This document shows, in pieces, positions 1-12,492 of a DNA stretch of 64,000 nucleotides. The stretch lies in assembly GCA_030267565.1 (NCBI GenBank), contig BRXU01000013.1:1838001-1902000 (forward strand), read 5' to 3'. The notes beneath the pieces were generated by a model. The model was not told the origin of the DNA. It was given only the letters and a program-made list of their open reading frames with translations, and made no database searches. The first letter of the stretch is position 1. The number at the start of each line of letters is the position of its first letter. Source of the DNA: Pleodorina starrii (taxonomy: Eukaryota; Chlorophyta; Chlorophyceae; Chlamydomonadales; Volvocaceae). The position numbers and the translations under genes were made by a program.

Positions 1-170
1 GGCTGGCCCCGGATCGGATCGCAACGATCCGGACAGTGCCCCCGGACAGCGCCCGGACAGCCCTCCCCTCCACTGTCGACAACCCCGCGGTCAACCCTCC
101 CCTCCCCTCCATTCGCACCCCGCACTTCGCACTTCGCAACACCCGTCACCCGACTGACCACCAGGCGCAG

Positions 171-2102
171 CGCCGGCGGCGGCGGCGGAGCCCCCCACGA
201 CGACGCCATCCCGCGGCTTGTCTCCGTCCTGCTGCACCTCCGAGGCCTCGGCGGCAGCGGCGGCGACGCCGGTGCCTGCGGGACCAGCCGCCCCAGCGCG
301 AGCTCCGCCGCGCTAGCTGACGCCAGATCGGCGGGCCTCCCGCCCTCCAGCGCCCCCCAGCTCGCCGACGCGCTGGGCGGCGGCGCCGCCGCCGCCGTCA
401 CCGTCCTCTTCGACGGTATCCCCGTCGGCCGCCGCCTGCGGCTGCAGCCGCCGCCCGAACCCGCCGCCGCCGCCACAGCCCCGGAGCCAGATCGGGTCGT
501 GTCATCCTGCTCGCCCCGCGCGCAGCCAGTCGCTTCCGACGCATTCGTGAGCGGCGGCGACGCCGCGGGCGCGTCCGCTGGGGCACTGACCCTTGGGTCG
601 CTTCACGCCGCCGCGGCGTCGCTCGCAGCGGACAGCTGGTTTCCCTTCCGCGACTGCGCCGGCCTGCCCCTCATGCCGTCCTTCGACGCCCCGCTGGACG
701 AACTCCTCCTGCTATCGGGCCCGGAAGCCCAATACCACCAGCAGCAGCAGCAACAACGGCGAATCCTCTTTGGCCTGGGGCCGGCGCCGGTCCGCCCGTT
801 GCTGGCTGGCGGCGGCGGCGGCGCTGGCGCCGGAGGCGCCCTGGCGGCGGTGGGAATGGCCGACGGCGCTTGGCCCGGCGTGGGTGCGGCGTTAGGGCCG
901 GCTGCGGCGGGTGGTGAGGTGGCGTCGGTGGTGCCGCTGCTGCTGGGCCCGCTGCACAACTCCCTGGTCCACACGCGCTTCCACCACTACAACCCGCTGC
1001 TGATGAACCTCAGCGGCACCCGCTCGGAGTGCTTTCGGCTGCCGGTGATGGAAGCGGACACGGTGGCGGCGGCGGCGGCGGCGGACGACGGCGAGGCCTT
1101 GGACGCGGCTGCCGCCGCGGCGGCGGCCGCCGCCGCGGCCACCGTCGCCGACGGCGGCGCTGGGCCGCACGGAGACCAGGCCCTGCCTCCGCCATTCGCG
1201 CTGGCGGCGTTAGGGGTCGGCGCGGAGCAACGGCTGCAGGGCAGCGGCTTGCTGCAGCTGGCGCCGTCGGCGAGACTCGCGGCCGACGCCAGATCCTGCC
1301 CCGGCCCGAACTCGATGCCCAGCCTCGCAATCGTCCCATCGAGTGTGGCGCTTGCGCCGCCAGGCGGCGGCGGCGGCAGCGCCGGAGCGGGCTGGTTTCG
1401 GGGCCAGCGCGCCGCGGCGCCCGGAGGCGGCGGACTGGCCCTGGCGGCGGCGCCGTCGGGGGCGGCAGCCCTGCCGAGGGGCGTCAGGGCCCTGCCGCCA
1501 GCGAGCTTTGGTGGCGGCGGCGCCGCCAGCCGCAGCGCGGCGGAGGACGAGGTGTTGCTGTACGACATGGCTGTGCTGGCGCTCCAGGGAGTCTCATCGG
1601 CGCTGTGGATGCTGCGCAACGGGCTGATCAGGTGGGGAGGGGGAGGGAGAGGGGGGCAGATGAGGGAGCGGTGCGGGGGGACACACAGATACACACATAC
1701 ATACACACACGCGAGCGCGGACGCCCGGGCCGCATCTGGGTTTGATGCTCGGGGCGAGTGGCGGCGTCTGTGAAGCTAGACTACCCGTCTTTGTTGCTAC
1801 TTTGATGGGTGTGCTGTGCTGTGCTGTGCTGCGCTCCTCACCTGCTGCAGGTCGCACCGCATCCGCCTGTCCAGTCAGGGCAGCCTGGTGGCTCAGCTCT
1901 GCGACACGGGGGAGCTGCGGCTGCGGCTCGGCGGCTTCGTGGCGGCGCACGGCACGTACGGCACCGCATCCCAGGGCGGCGGCGGCGGCGGCCTCGCGCA
2001 CGACGAGGCCCTGGCGGCGTTCTCCGATGCCGTACGCGAGCTGCTGGCCCTGTACGACAGGGAGCTTCAGGTGGGACCGCCCCCGGTTGTGCGCCCACGG
2101 GC

Positions 2103-2133
<31 letters not shown>

Positions 2134-2632
2134 GGCCTTGTGAAGCCCGGTGGCAGCAACCCAGCTCACGGGTTCACCCCCACCGCCCGTCCCACCTCCC
2201 CACCTCCCCACCGCCGCCCCTGTCCCCTCACCCCTCCTCACAGGAGCTTGCCGCTTGGCACCGGAGCGGCCTCACCACCCAGCCCCGCGGCCGCCACGCC
2301 AAGCCGGCAGCGGCATCTGCAGCTCACACCGACGGCGGCAAGTCCAGCCGCAGCGGCAGCGGAGCCGGTGCCGCGTCCTTCTCCTCCCTTCTCGCCGACC
2401 CCAAAGCCGGCCACCGCGTCTCCGCGCCGTCCGCCGCCGCCCGGAGGCAGCCGGGATCGGCGCCGGCCGCCGCCGCCGGAGGCGGCGGCGGCGGCGGCGC
2501 CGGCCTGCTAGGCCTGCTGCTCTGCCTGGCGCCGTTGCGGGTGCACCTGCAGCGCCTGGCGGATGTGTGCATGTGCGTGCCTGACCCGGCCTGGATACCG
2601 ACCCACCCGCATCCGCACTCGCACGGCGCCGC

Positions 2633-2663
<31 letters not shown>

Positions 2664-5600
2664 GCGGCGCGGGGGCGTGGTGGCCTTCGGCGGGAGGACG
2701 CGGTGGCGGGGCTGGCGGGGCCGCCGCCGCTGCAGCAGCTGGCGCCGTCGCTGTGGCAGGTGTACGGCTTCCCGCAGGGCCGGCAGCTGCTGGATCGGCT
2801 GTACGGCGCTCTGCTGCAGGCGGGTCGGGGCGCGGGGAGGGGAGTGGGGGCGGGTTGGTTGTTGGTTGCTCTCTTGTCTGTTGTTGCGTTCGGTTGCATA
2901 CCCTGCTGCCCCCCTCCCCTCAAACCCCTCTCTCCGGTCCCTTCCCTTCCCCCTTTTCGCAGACCGACCACGCCAAGACGCCCCTCCTGCGCCTCCTCTT
3001 TACCGCCGCCTGCATGCCGTACGTACGGCGCGTTAGGGCCTGGATGTACGACCCACTGGAGGCCGGCGCCGCCGCGCCGCCGGCGGCGCCGTCCTTCACG
3101 GCTCCGTTGCAGCAGCTGCTGACGGCTGCGGGGCTGCAGATGCGGTTGTTGGAGGAACTGTCCGGGGAGCTAGGGGACATTGCGTCGCGGTTTCGGAGCA
3201 TGGCGGCTGCCGAGGTGGGTTCTTTTCTTAACTTCTTTTCTTAACTTCTTTTCTCTTCTCTTCTCTTGTGCGTATGTGTGTATTGCAAGGCGGGTCGTGT
3301 TGGGTCGTGTTGCGAGCGCATGTGTGTGAGAGTGTGTGGTGCCGACGCGACGCGGGACGACGCCCCCCCTGTCACCGCGCGCAGGCGGAGGAGGCGCGGC
3401 TCATTGCACAGCAGTACGACGAGTCGCTGGCGCCGGCGTCAACCACCACCGCCGCCGCCGCCGCCGCGTCGGCCACCACGCAGGCGACGGCCGGCGGCGT
3501 CGTACAGCATGCCGTACAACCTCTGGGGGCGTTGCCCGGCGTAGGCATCCTCGGCGGCGGCGGCGGTGGCGGTGGCCTGGCCTCCTCCTCCTGCGGAGAC
3601 GACGAGTTCCATTATCCGCTGGTGTATGGGCTGGAAGCGCTGCAGCAGGTCTGTCTGTTCTGTCTGTCTGTCTGTCTGTCCGTGTACCGGTATCTGTCTG
3701 TCTGTCAATCTGTGGACCGATGTGGATGTGGGAGGGCCTCGTCTGGCGGGGAGGGCCCCAGCAGCACCTCTCCCCCCACTCCCTCATCGGGGCCCGCGGG
3801 AAGAGTCTCGCTCATCGGGGCCCGCGGCACACACCCCCGGGGTTGATCCCACCCGCCACCTGACCCGCCCACACCTCCTCCGCCCATCCACCACCTTCCC
3901 TTCCTGTCACGCCCGCGTCCCATCCCACCCCGCTCGTCCCATACTCCGCAGCTCTCCGAGGCGGCTGCCGCCGCGGCCTTCGCTCGCGACGCGGAGCTGT
4001 CGAGCCTGCTGGCACTGCTGGACCGCCGGCGGCGGGCGGCGGCGGAGGCGGCGGACCAGCGCGCGCTGGCGGCGGCGCAGGCGGCGCTGGCGGAGGCGGA
4101 GGCGGCTCGCGCCGCCAAGGCTGCGGTCGCGCAGGAGCGCCGGCTGGCCAGGTCGCGGCTGTTGGCCGAGCAGAGGGCCGAGCTGAACGAGCGGGCGGCG
4201 AGGTACGACGGGCTGTGCAACCGCAACCGCAACCGGAGCATGCCGTAATACCTGACTAAGGCGGTTGCGTGTGCGGTTGCGTGTGCGGTTTCGTCTGCAT
4301 ACCGGTACTGCAACGTCGATTGTGTGCTTTTGTTCCTGTGACTCCGTTACCCAGTCGTCGTGGCGTCGAAGTCGAGTAAATGTCGTGACGCGCGCTTTCC
4401 CGTCATCGCGATCGCGATGCGCGCCTTCTTCGTCGTCGTCGAATTCGACTGCCGCAGGGCTCGCGTCGAGCGCGAGCGCCGCGTCGCGGAGGAGCAGTCG
4501 CTCGCGGCGGAAGCCGTACTGCGCGAACACAACGAGGCGGCGGCGGCGCTGGCGGCGGAGCTGGCGCGGCTGCGCGCGTCGTACGGCGGCGCGTCGTACA
4601 GCGAGGGCAACGCCGGCGGCGGCGGCGGCTTGGCGGCGGCGGTGGCGGCGGGGTTGCTCCTGTCGGACGCGCGGGCGGCGGAGGCGGCGGCGCGGCTGCG
4701 ACGATGCGAGTGGCGGGAGGCGCGGATGGCGCTGGCGGCGCGGCGGCGGCTGCTTTGGCAGGTATCCATACCAGTACCAGTACCCGTAATTCCGTAATTC
4801 CGTACCAGTATCCGCCTCATCCGCCTCACCCGCCTCGTCCGCCTCGGTGAAAGCGCAGACGCGTGGTCGGGCGTCGCGCGTTCCGCTTCGCGTCGCCGCT
4901 TCCCGCTACTGATAGGAGCCCATTGTTCCTGCTGTTAAGGACTGTCGCTGTTGGTTTTATTACTTTTTTCTTGTAAAACAGGGCATCGAGGCGGAGGAGC
5001 TGGCGCAGCTTCGACAGGTGGTGGCCGCTGCGAGGTCCGCGGTGGCGCCACAGCGTTCAGGGCACCGGCGGGAGGGCGACGCCGACGTAGCCGACGGCGC
5101 CGCCGGCGCCGTCGTACAGTCCGGACAGGATACCAGCGTCGACGATATGGACATCGACGGCGGCGAGGCGCTGGCGGCGGCGCCGCCGGCTGGCCCGCCC
5201 GGCGGCGGAGAGGACTGCTTTGAGGAAGCGCTGGTGGCGGCGCCGAGGCTGCGGCTGCCGCCGAGAGCGCCCGCGGGGAATCCGGCGGCGGTCGCCGACG
5301 CGGACGCGTCGGCGTCGGCGGCGGCGGCGCTGCTGCCGCTGCCGAACGGTCAGTCCTGTCCCGCCCAGACGACGCAGCAGGGTGCCACCCCCGGGAGGGA
5401 TGCTGTGCTGGCGCTGGAGCCGTCGCTTCGCGTGCTGGCGCCGTGCCCCGGGGCCGACGACGGCTCCGCCGCCTCGCCTCGCGCCACCTCCAGCCCGCGC
5501 AGCCCCGTCGTCGTCGCCTCCGTCGGCCGACCCCGCCGCGCGACGTACCACGACTCGGGGCCGCCGATCGTGCCGCCGCTGCTGTCGCCCCGCGGCTCCG

Positions 5601-8600
5601 CCGCCGCCGCCGCCGTGGCGGCGGCGGCGGCGGGCTCACTGCCGCCGTCCGCGCTGCGCGCGCGCGCCAGCGACGGCGGCGGCGCGACGCTGCGCACGCC
5701 GCACCTCGACCCCGCGGGTCAGCGACCCACGGGTCATCACTACCAGGGCAGCGGCGCGAGGCGCAGCTCGTCCTTCACGGGCGGCGGCGGCGGGCTGTCG
5801 CCGTCCGTGTCAGTCCCTGCGGCCTGGGGGGCCGGCCCCGATGCGTTCTTCCTCAACCAGGCCGACCCGTGGGTCCGTGGCACGCCGACCGCCAGCGTGC
5901 AAGGCGCCGGCGGCGGCGGCCCCTTCCGGCCGCCGTCCCCAGGAACCCGGTCCGAGCGCGGCGGCGGCGGTGCCGCCGGCGGCCGGCAGGGGCCCCCCCG
6001 AGGCTACATGCCCGTCACTCGGGTCGCCGGGCGGGGCCCCGGCGGCCGCGGCGGCGCGGCGGGGGGCCTGTTGATGCAACTGCAAAGCCGCCAGTCGCGG
6101 CGGCGCTGGGCGCTGCAGCCTGACGCCGGCGCCGGCGGCGGCGCCGGCGCGGCGGCCTTCCCTTCCCAGCCGCTGCAGTCCTGGGGGCTCAACTCCGAAG
6201 ATATAGAGGCGGTGCTGCGACGGCAGCAGACGGAAGGCGCCGCCGCCTGGAGCGCCGGCGGCGCGGCTGAGGGCGCCGCCGGCGGCGGCGGCGGCGGCGG
6301 CGACGCCGCCATCGGGCAACGCAGCTTTCAGCCCTGGGAGCGCCAATCGGGGGCCGTGGCGCAGCCGCCCTTACTGTCCATTGGCGCGGCCGACGCGGCA
6401 ATGCGGTCGGGCGCTTGGCTGGGTTCCGGAGCTGCGGCGGCGGCGGCGGCGGCGGGCGCCGCCGATCGGGCGGAGGCCGCCGCCGGTCCCGGCGAGCAGT
6501 CGCGCCGGCGGGCGCATTGGAAGGTGCCTATCGCCAGCGTCACCGCCGCCGCCTTGACGGCGTACGACAGGACGAGCGCGGTCGGGGTGCTGCCGGCGGC
6601 GCCGCCGCTCCCTCATTCGCTGCTGCCGCGGCGCCAATCCCTTCCGTCGGTCTTCGCTTGGGCGGCGGGAGACGGGTACGGCGCGGCGGCGGTCGGCGGG
6701 CAGGGAAGCAGCCCCGTCAAGGCGTTGCTACGGGAGTATCTCAATGACCCACGGGTCACGAGGCCTGCCCTGGCCGCCCACTCGCCGCCTCGCGGCGGCG
6801 TCGAGGCCAGCCGCCGCCAGCCGCTGCAGACCGAGCGGGAGCGTGGGCTCTACTTCGTCACTGAGGCGCCAGAGCTGAACAGAGACGGTGTCGAGACATC
6901 TGGCGGCGGCGGCGGCGGCGTGTCGTCGCGAGGTCGCCGCGCGGCGGTTTCGGAGGACCTGGCGTACGCGCCCGTCAGCGTCGCCGTACAGACGTGCCTG
7001 TACGGCACCGTGCTGGCGCAGTACCGCCTGACGACGCGCGCGGTGTGGCACGTGCTCGTCCACGAGTACCGGCTGCTGCACTTTTGCGCCGCGCTGAGGT
7101 ACGGCACTGGTACGGCGCACGTGCATCATCCGCGCACTGCACTGCACTGCGTAATCTTTTACCCCGCCTGGCCCGCCTGGCCCCTCCTCCGCCCCTCCAC
7201 CGCCCCTCCTCCGCCCCTCCTCCGCCCCTCCGCAGGCGGTTCTTCTTCTGCGAGGCCGGCGACGTGGCGGGCTCCCTGGCTGACTCGCTGACTCGCCGCC
7301 TGGAGGCACGACCCCACGTCCCGCCCGCCACCGCCGAGCTGCGGGCCATGCTGGACGAGGCGCTCCAGGGATGCAGCCTACTGGCTGGAGGAGGAGGAGG
7401 AGGGGGCGCAGCCGCTGCCGCCGCCGCCGCCGCCGCCGCGGGCGCAGCCCGTCTGCGGGGCAGTGCTGGTGGCGGCGGCGGCGGCAGCGGCTCCGCCGCT
7501 GTGCCTGCAGCGAGCAGCGGCGGAGCGGAAGCGGCTGCTGGGGAGAGCGCCGCCGCCGCTGGCGGCGGCGGCGGCGGCGGCGGCGTGCGGGCGCGGTCCG
7601 TGGGTCGCTGCGGCGGCGGTGACGAGGCGGCGGCGGTGGTGCAGCTGTTGCGTGTGCGGTCGGTGCCGCGGCGGATTCTGGGTACGGGCAGCTTCTTCGC
7701 TTCCGATGTGATGCTGGTGACATGCCAGGTGGGGTCTGGGGTGGGATGGGATCCGGGGTCTGGGGTGGGGTGCGGAGGACAGGTGGAGAGCGCTCCTTGA
7801 AGAGGAGAGGAGAGGAGAGGAAAGGGCGAAAGGACGGAAAGGGCGGGGCAGGGGGTCAGCTGCTCAACGACCTTCGCAAGCCACACGCCCATGTTGGCTG
7901 GGCCGCTCCTGACCGCTGCTTGCGTGCGGCTTGCGTGCGACTTTTTGCCTCCAAAGGGCTGTGTATGTTCGAATTTCACGACAGGCAGACCCTCCGAAAC
8001 CACGCAAAACACACATACACGGGACACACCCGCCCGTCCCCGCCCCGCCTCCCCGTCGCCAACCCCCGTCGGCCCCGGTCCGGTCGCCAACGTCGCATCA
8101 GTTCCTTCGCAGCGGCTCAAAATTTATTTTATTTTATTTTATTTTATCTTTATTTGATGATTTATATATTTTTATTTAATTTTTTCATTCTCATACTTTT
8201 ATTTTATTTATTATTTTTACCTCGTACCTCCCCACCAGGTCCCTCGGCCTCTGGACGCCATCATCCCGCCCGACGCCCTGCGCGACTACGCCGACGTCTT
8301 CAGCCTGCTGCTCCGAGTGCGCTGCGCCGCCGCCGTGCTGTCGGCCTGCTGGTGTCGGATCAACGCGGCCACCAGTCCCCTGGTGGCGCGAGAGCTCGGA
8401 CGCGGTGCCGGCGGCGGTGGCGGTGGCGGTGGTGGCGGACGCCAGATGGGTAGCGGGCGCGGCCGGGGGCCGGCGGAGTCGCGCCGGAGCGGCGGCGGCA
8501 GCGGCAGAGGAGGAGGAGGAGGGGAGCGAGGCGGAGGGGGCTTGCACCCGCTGTGGGCGAAGCGGCTGGCGGTAGCGCGGCTGTGGCTGCAGGCGAGGCA

Positions 8601-10462
8601 CCGGGGGTCGGGTCTTAGGGGCGGGTCCGTCGGGGGGTTGGGGTGGGGTGGGAGGGCGGGGGCGGGCGCTGGGGTCAAGGCTGCGCGGAGTCGGTCCTTT
8701 CCGCTTGGGGAGTGCGGCGTTGGGTGGTGCTGGTGCTGGTGCTGACGGGTACCTGTGTGTGTCTTCGGCTTGAGCCGGCGGCCCGAGGTGTAGGAAGCCC
8801 TGCCAGCCCTGCCAGCTAGATGCGATCTGTGTGCCTGCCCCGCTTCACCCCGGTGCCAGTGCCGGTGCCGGTGCCGCGCTTTGTCCGAAACGAGGCCAAC
8901 TGCTCCGCTGCGCTCCTAAATATTCTTTGTTTGGCTCTTTGTTGTGCTCCGCCGTCATCCGCCCCGCAGACCGCTTCTCAGGTGGTGGCGCTGCTCCGAC
9001 AGCACCTGCAGGTGCGTGTGGGTATGGGTGGGGGAGGGAGGGGAAGGGGAAAGGGGAAAGGATTGCTGGGTCGTGCAGGGGTTCCCGGTCGCCAACACGG
9101 CCTTCCCCTGGACACCGGCCACCACTTTGCTGTCCCCGCTTTGCAGCCTCCGTTCGGAATGCGCTTGCACCCCCCCCGCACACGCATTGACGCGCCGAGC
9201 CGGTCTCCTGTCTGCACACCCGACCCCGCGCGTCACCTCACCGGTGCTACCAGACATGCCTGAAATGGAAGGTGTGAAATGGAGGTGTGCGATATTCAGG
9301 TGTGCGATATTCAGGTATGCGATATTCCGGTATGCGATATTCAGGTATGAAATATTCCGGTATGAAATGTTCAGGCGCCTTTAAATGCCTTTGGGGTCGG
9401 TCGGTGTGTCGTACCCACGCAGGTTGAGCTGCAGGGGCGCTGCTGGGACGGGCTGGCGTCGGCGCTGGCGGGGCCCTCAGCCCGTGACCTGGTGCAGATG
9501 CGGGAGGCGCACTACAGGTGGGTGTGAGCGGGTGCGGGTTTATGCGGATGCGCAGGAAGGCGGGTGCGCGGGAACGCTCCGCCCCGCCCCCGCCCCGGCC
9601 CCCACCATTCGGGTGCTGCAATTTTGCCATCATGGAATCCGCTGTGAGCCGTCCACATGACTCTTAACCCAACCAACCCAACCACCCTAACCACCCGCAT
9701 GATGACATGGACACGAACAGGTACCTCGCCTGCGCGCGGCAGGTCTGCACGCTGCCTCCTCGAGACGTCCCCAACGCCGACGCGGCAGTCGCCGGAAGCG
9801 CCGCCGCAACGACGGCCGCTCCTTCTGCCGCCGTCGCTGGCGTCACCAACACAGCCCCCACACCGCCACAGCAGCCGCTGCAGCAACAACTGCAGCAGCA
9901 GCTGTTGCCTGGGGCACCCCTAATGGACGCACTGCAGTGCGCCGCGGCGCTCGCCTCTGTGCTGCGTCGCGCTCTGGCCGCGCTGGAGTCCGCCGCCGCC
10001 ACCTCCGAAACCACCCTGGCGGCGCCGCCGCGCCAGCCCACCGTCTCGCCCGTGCTTTCCGCGATCAGCCGGGCCGCGCAGACTGCCGCCGGCCCGGGCG
10101 CTGCCGGCAGGCCTGCCGGCCCCGGCCCCGCTGCCGGCGGCGGCGCCGCCGCGGCGGATGACCCAGGGGTCGGTCCCGCCGAGTCCGTCAAGGCTGGCGG
10201 CGGCGACGTCGAAGCGAATGATCTGGATGAGATGTGGGCGCATGTGGTGTTGTGTCAGGGCCGGTTGGGGCGGGCGCTGGGCGCCTTGCACGCCGCGCTG
10301 CGGCGCGCGGGCGCGGGCGGCCCCCGCGGCGGCGGCGGGGCTGGGGACGGTTTGTTGGATGAGATGGCGGCGGTGCTGGCTTGCGAGCCGTGCAGGGCTT
10401 TTGCGGAGGCGGCCGCCGCCGCCGGAGGCGGCGGCGGCGGCGGGGTGCGGCTGCGCGGCTGA
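171..10462 (+). CDS. Gamma-tubulin complex component, GCP5/GCP6-type (Spc97/Spc98 family), 5'-truncated by window edge
   Basis: Predicted subunit of the gamma-tubulin ring complex, which nucleates microtubules at basal bodies and spindle poles. Exons: 171 (or 165)-1631, 1851-2070, 2244-2819, 2963-3214, 3385-3648, 3952-4202, 4458-4761, 4982-7098, 7236-7728, 8239-8592, 8970-9011, 9423-9517, 9721-10462; 2389 residues in the window, all phases consistent. The GRIP1-like part lies in exons 1-4 (for example MPYVRRVRAWMYDPLEA near 3013). Exons 6-7 encode an Ala/Glu/Arg coiled coil, and exon 8 a very long low-complexity insert. The GRIP2-like part starts near 6960 (LVHEYRLLHFCAALRRFFF, then PDALRDYADVFSLLLRVR near 8266). 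The long insert between GRIP halves favours GCP6 over GCP2-4; GCP5 is not excluded. Introns after 2819 and 8592 appear to use GC donors. The start codon is upstream of the window. Confidence 0.8.
8115..8220 (+). repeat. AT-rich (TTTTA)n tract in GCP intron
   Basis: About 105 bases of nearly pure A/T, mainly TTTTA units on the + strand, lie just before the acceptor at 8238. They may act as an extended polypyrimidine/branch region. The contrast with the surrounding GC-rich DNA is extreme. Confidence 0.8.
9287..9376. repeat. 15-bp minisatellite, six units, in GCP intron
   Basis: Six head-to-tail 15-mers (9287, 9302, 9317, 9332, 9347, 9362) of the form ATGCGATATTCAGGT, with A/C and CG/AA variants. 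They lie inside the intron 9012-9422. Confidence 0.9.
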
Positions 10463-11629
10463 CGGGTTGAGCCTTCCGCGGCAGGGGCTGCGGCGGGTGC
10501 TGTCTGCTGTGTCACCCTGCTGCTCTTGGCTGTGCTGGTTCTGGACCCGGGGTACCCGCCAGTGGGCTGCGTTTGGCTCTTTGGCGGGTGCTGTGGGAGG
10601 GAAGGATGCAGCTACGCCTGAGGCTACACGTGGCAGTGCGTTAACAACGGCTGCAGCGTTGGCCGCCGTTTGCTCGCCGTGACCCGGGTCTGTCCTGCTC
10701 GCCTGAGAGGGTTTTCGCGGGGAGACGGGGGATGTGCCGCACCACGGTCCAGGCCCCAGCGGATCAGCCCCGTACGTGTACCATCCCCCCCCGGCTGCGT
10801 ACGGCAGACTGGCGGGCGGGTGGGCGGGCGGTACTGCTCGGGGTAGTCTCGGGGGGAGGGGGGGCGGGGGCCGCGCTCGCGGCCTCACCGGGAACGGGGG
10901 GAGCGTTTTCAGAACCTCCAATGCAGCTGTTGCAGCTGTTCCTGTCCGGCACCTCCGGCACCTCCGGCACCTCAAGCACCTCAAGCAGCTGTCAGCCTGC
11001 GCAAGTTCTGATGCACCCGAATGGACGAGAAAAATCTGGCGGCGGGCCGGCGCACAAGAAGAGAATGATGGGGTGCGCCGGTCCGCCGCAAGATGTTCCT
11101 CAGTTCACACACGTGTCCGATACACGCCGCCTCAATTTACTACGGTGGTCATCGATGATGGGGTGGCACCCTGGCAGGGGGCGCCGACCGCACCCCAGTC
11201 CTCAGCCTGGCCCCACCCCGGGGGAGATGGCCCTTCAGCCAAAGCGGGGGGCCCAAGGCGTGTCATTGTCACGCAGTGAGAGCTCCGCCCGATAATCGGC
11301 GGCGTTAAGGCGCTGGACCCCACCAGCCGACATACAAGCGTTCCAGCACCTGCGTCAGCGGGCGTGTAGGCGCACGGGCCTTCCGGCCAAGCGCACGTTG
11401 CTACAGCGGTTGAGGTTCTGCGTTAACTCAGACTGCGCCAGCGCAGGACCCTAGTGGTCCCTCATTGTAACGCTCGCATCCTACGGCGGTCCGTCCGTTA
11501 CCGGGCCCCAGGGCCAAACCCGCTTTGCGGGCGTCCATTTCGGAAACGCCGTGAAACCGTGTCTGAGGATTTTGAGCACGCCCGTGGCCCCAACGGCTGG
11601 TGCGACATCCGGAGTGGATGCCTAATCAG
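10463..11629. other. 3' flank of the GCP gene, no further gene seen
   Basis: The probable 3' untranslated region follows the TGA at 10460-10462. A 9-mer tandem run (CACCTCCGG, then CACCTCAAG) lies at about 10949-10990. Open frames here have random, Arg/Pro-rich composition and no recognisable family. Confidence 0.5.
11466..11470 (+). promoter_or_regulatory. Candidate TGTAA polyadenylation signal for the GCP gene
   Basis: TGTAA is the usual volvocine poly(A) signal. This is the first one noticed downstream of the stop codon, about 1 kb away, just before the retroelement. Its use is inferred only. Confidence 0.25.
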
Positions 11630-11681
11630 GCTGTCACGACACACTGCGTAACTGGCAGAACGCGTGCTGCCCTGAGCAACT

Positions 11682-12157
11682 TGGTATGGTGCGCCGGGGA
11701 CAGAGGTGCCCGACGCGATTGCAATGGCGCGGCGATGAAAGGAGATGTCGGAGTGGTTGATCAGATCAGCTTATCGTAGCAGCAGCGAGCGAGCGAGCGA
11801 GCGAGCGAGCGTTCAGTAACACAGCATTTGGTGTTACAAGTCACAGCAGCGGGTGCGCCACCCGTGAGGCCGGTCCTTGCGACCTGACGATGTAGAACCG
11901 GCTCGTCGTCAGGGAGCTAGTTGTGAATACAAGCGCGACAGCTAGATATAACCAACCGTCTGCAATGAATGCGGCAAGTATTTCAACAAGCTGCTGCGAT
12001 GATCGCGAGCAGCTCCTAAATATCCCACAACGTAAGATAGCTCCAGAACCACACAACTAACCTCGCGAAATCCTAACGAACCGCCAAGTTCTTCTGCTTC
12101 TTAGTAACTACCAATGGCTTCGGACAAACGGTGTCAAAGACGCAGTGTGTCGTGACA
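11682..12157 (-). repeat. Long direct repeat A2 of the retroelement
   Basis: A 476-bp copy identical by eye to 13118-13593, at an offset of exactly 1436. On the minus strand it begins TGTCAC and ends ACCA, so it has TG...CA ends. Confidence 0.9.
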
Positions 12158-12209
12158 GCTGTCACGACACACTGCGTAACTGGCAGAACGCGTGCTGCCC
12201 TGAGCAACT
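12158..12209 (-). repeat. Short direct repeat B1 of the retroelement
   Basis: A 52-bp segment repeated exactly at 11630-11681 (B2). It abuts A2 without spacer, so the B1/A2 junction forms a near-perfect palindrome of two 17-bp arms. Confidence 0.9.
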
Positions 12210-12492
12210 CCCCCCCCAGCTGGAAGCCCCAAGCATTCGTCTGGGGGCTGAAGCTGCCAGTCACGCCAAACCGCCGCAAGCGTAAGAGGCACACAAAAAG
12301 CTACGCAAAACGCTAAGAGTCACACGTGCACGAAGTCTTCTATCGCAAGTGGTCCGCAACAAGTCTGTACGGGGCGTCCGTACACCAAGCTGGCACACGC
12401 AAATCGTTTGTTCACCAGAGCCAAGGGTTGCCCCCCCCTGATCAATGCCCACACTCGCCAACCAAGCCAACCGGAGGGACTCAGCCTACAAA

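Noticed and set aside
11841..12056. 71-codon minus-strand frame repeated identically at 13277-13492
   Set aside because: It is identical only because it lies in the duplicated terminal repeat; no coding signature.
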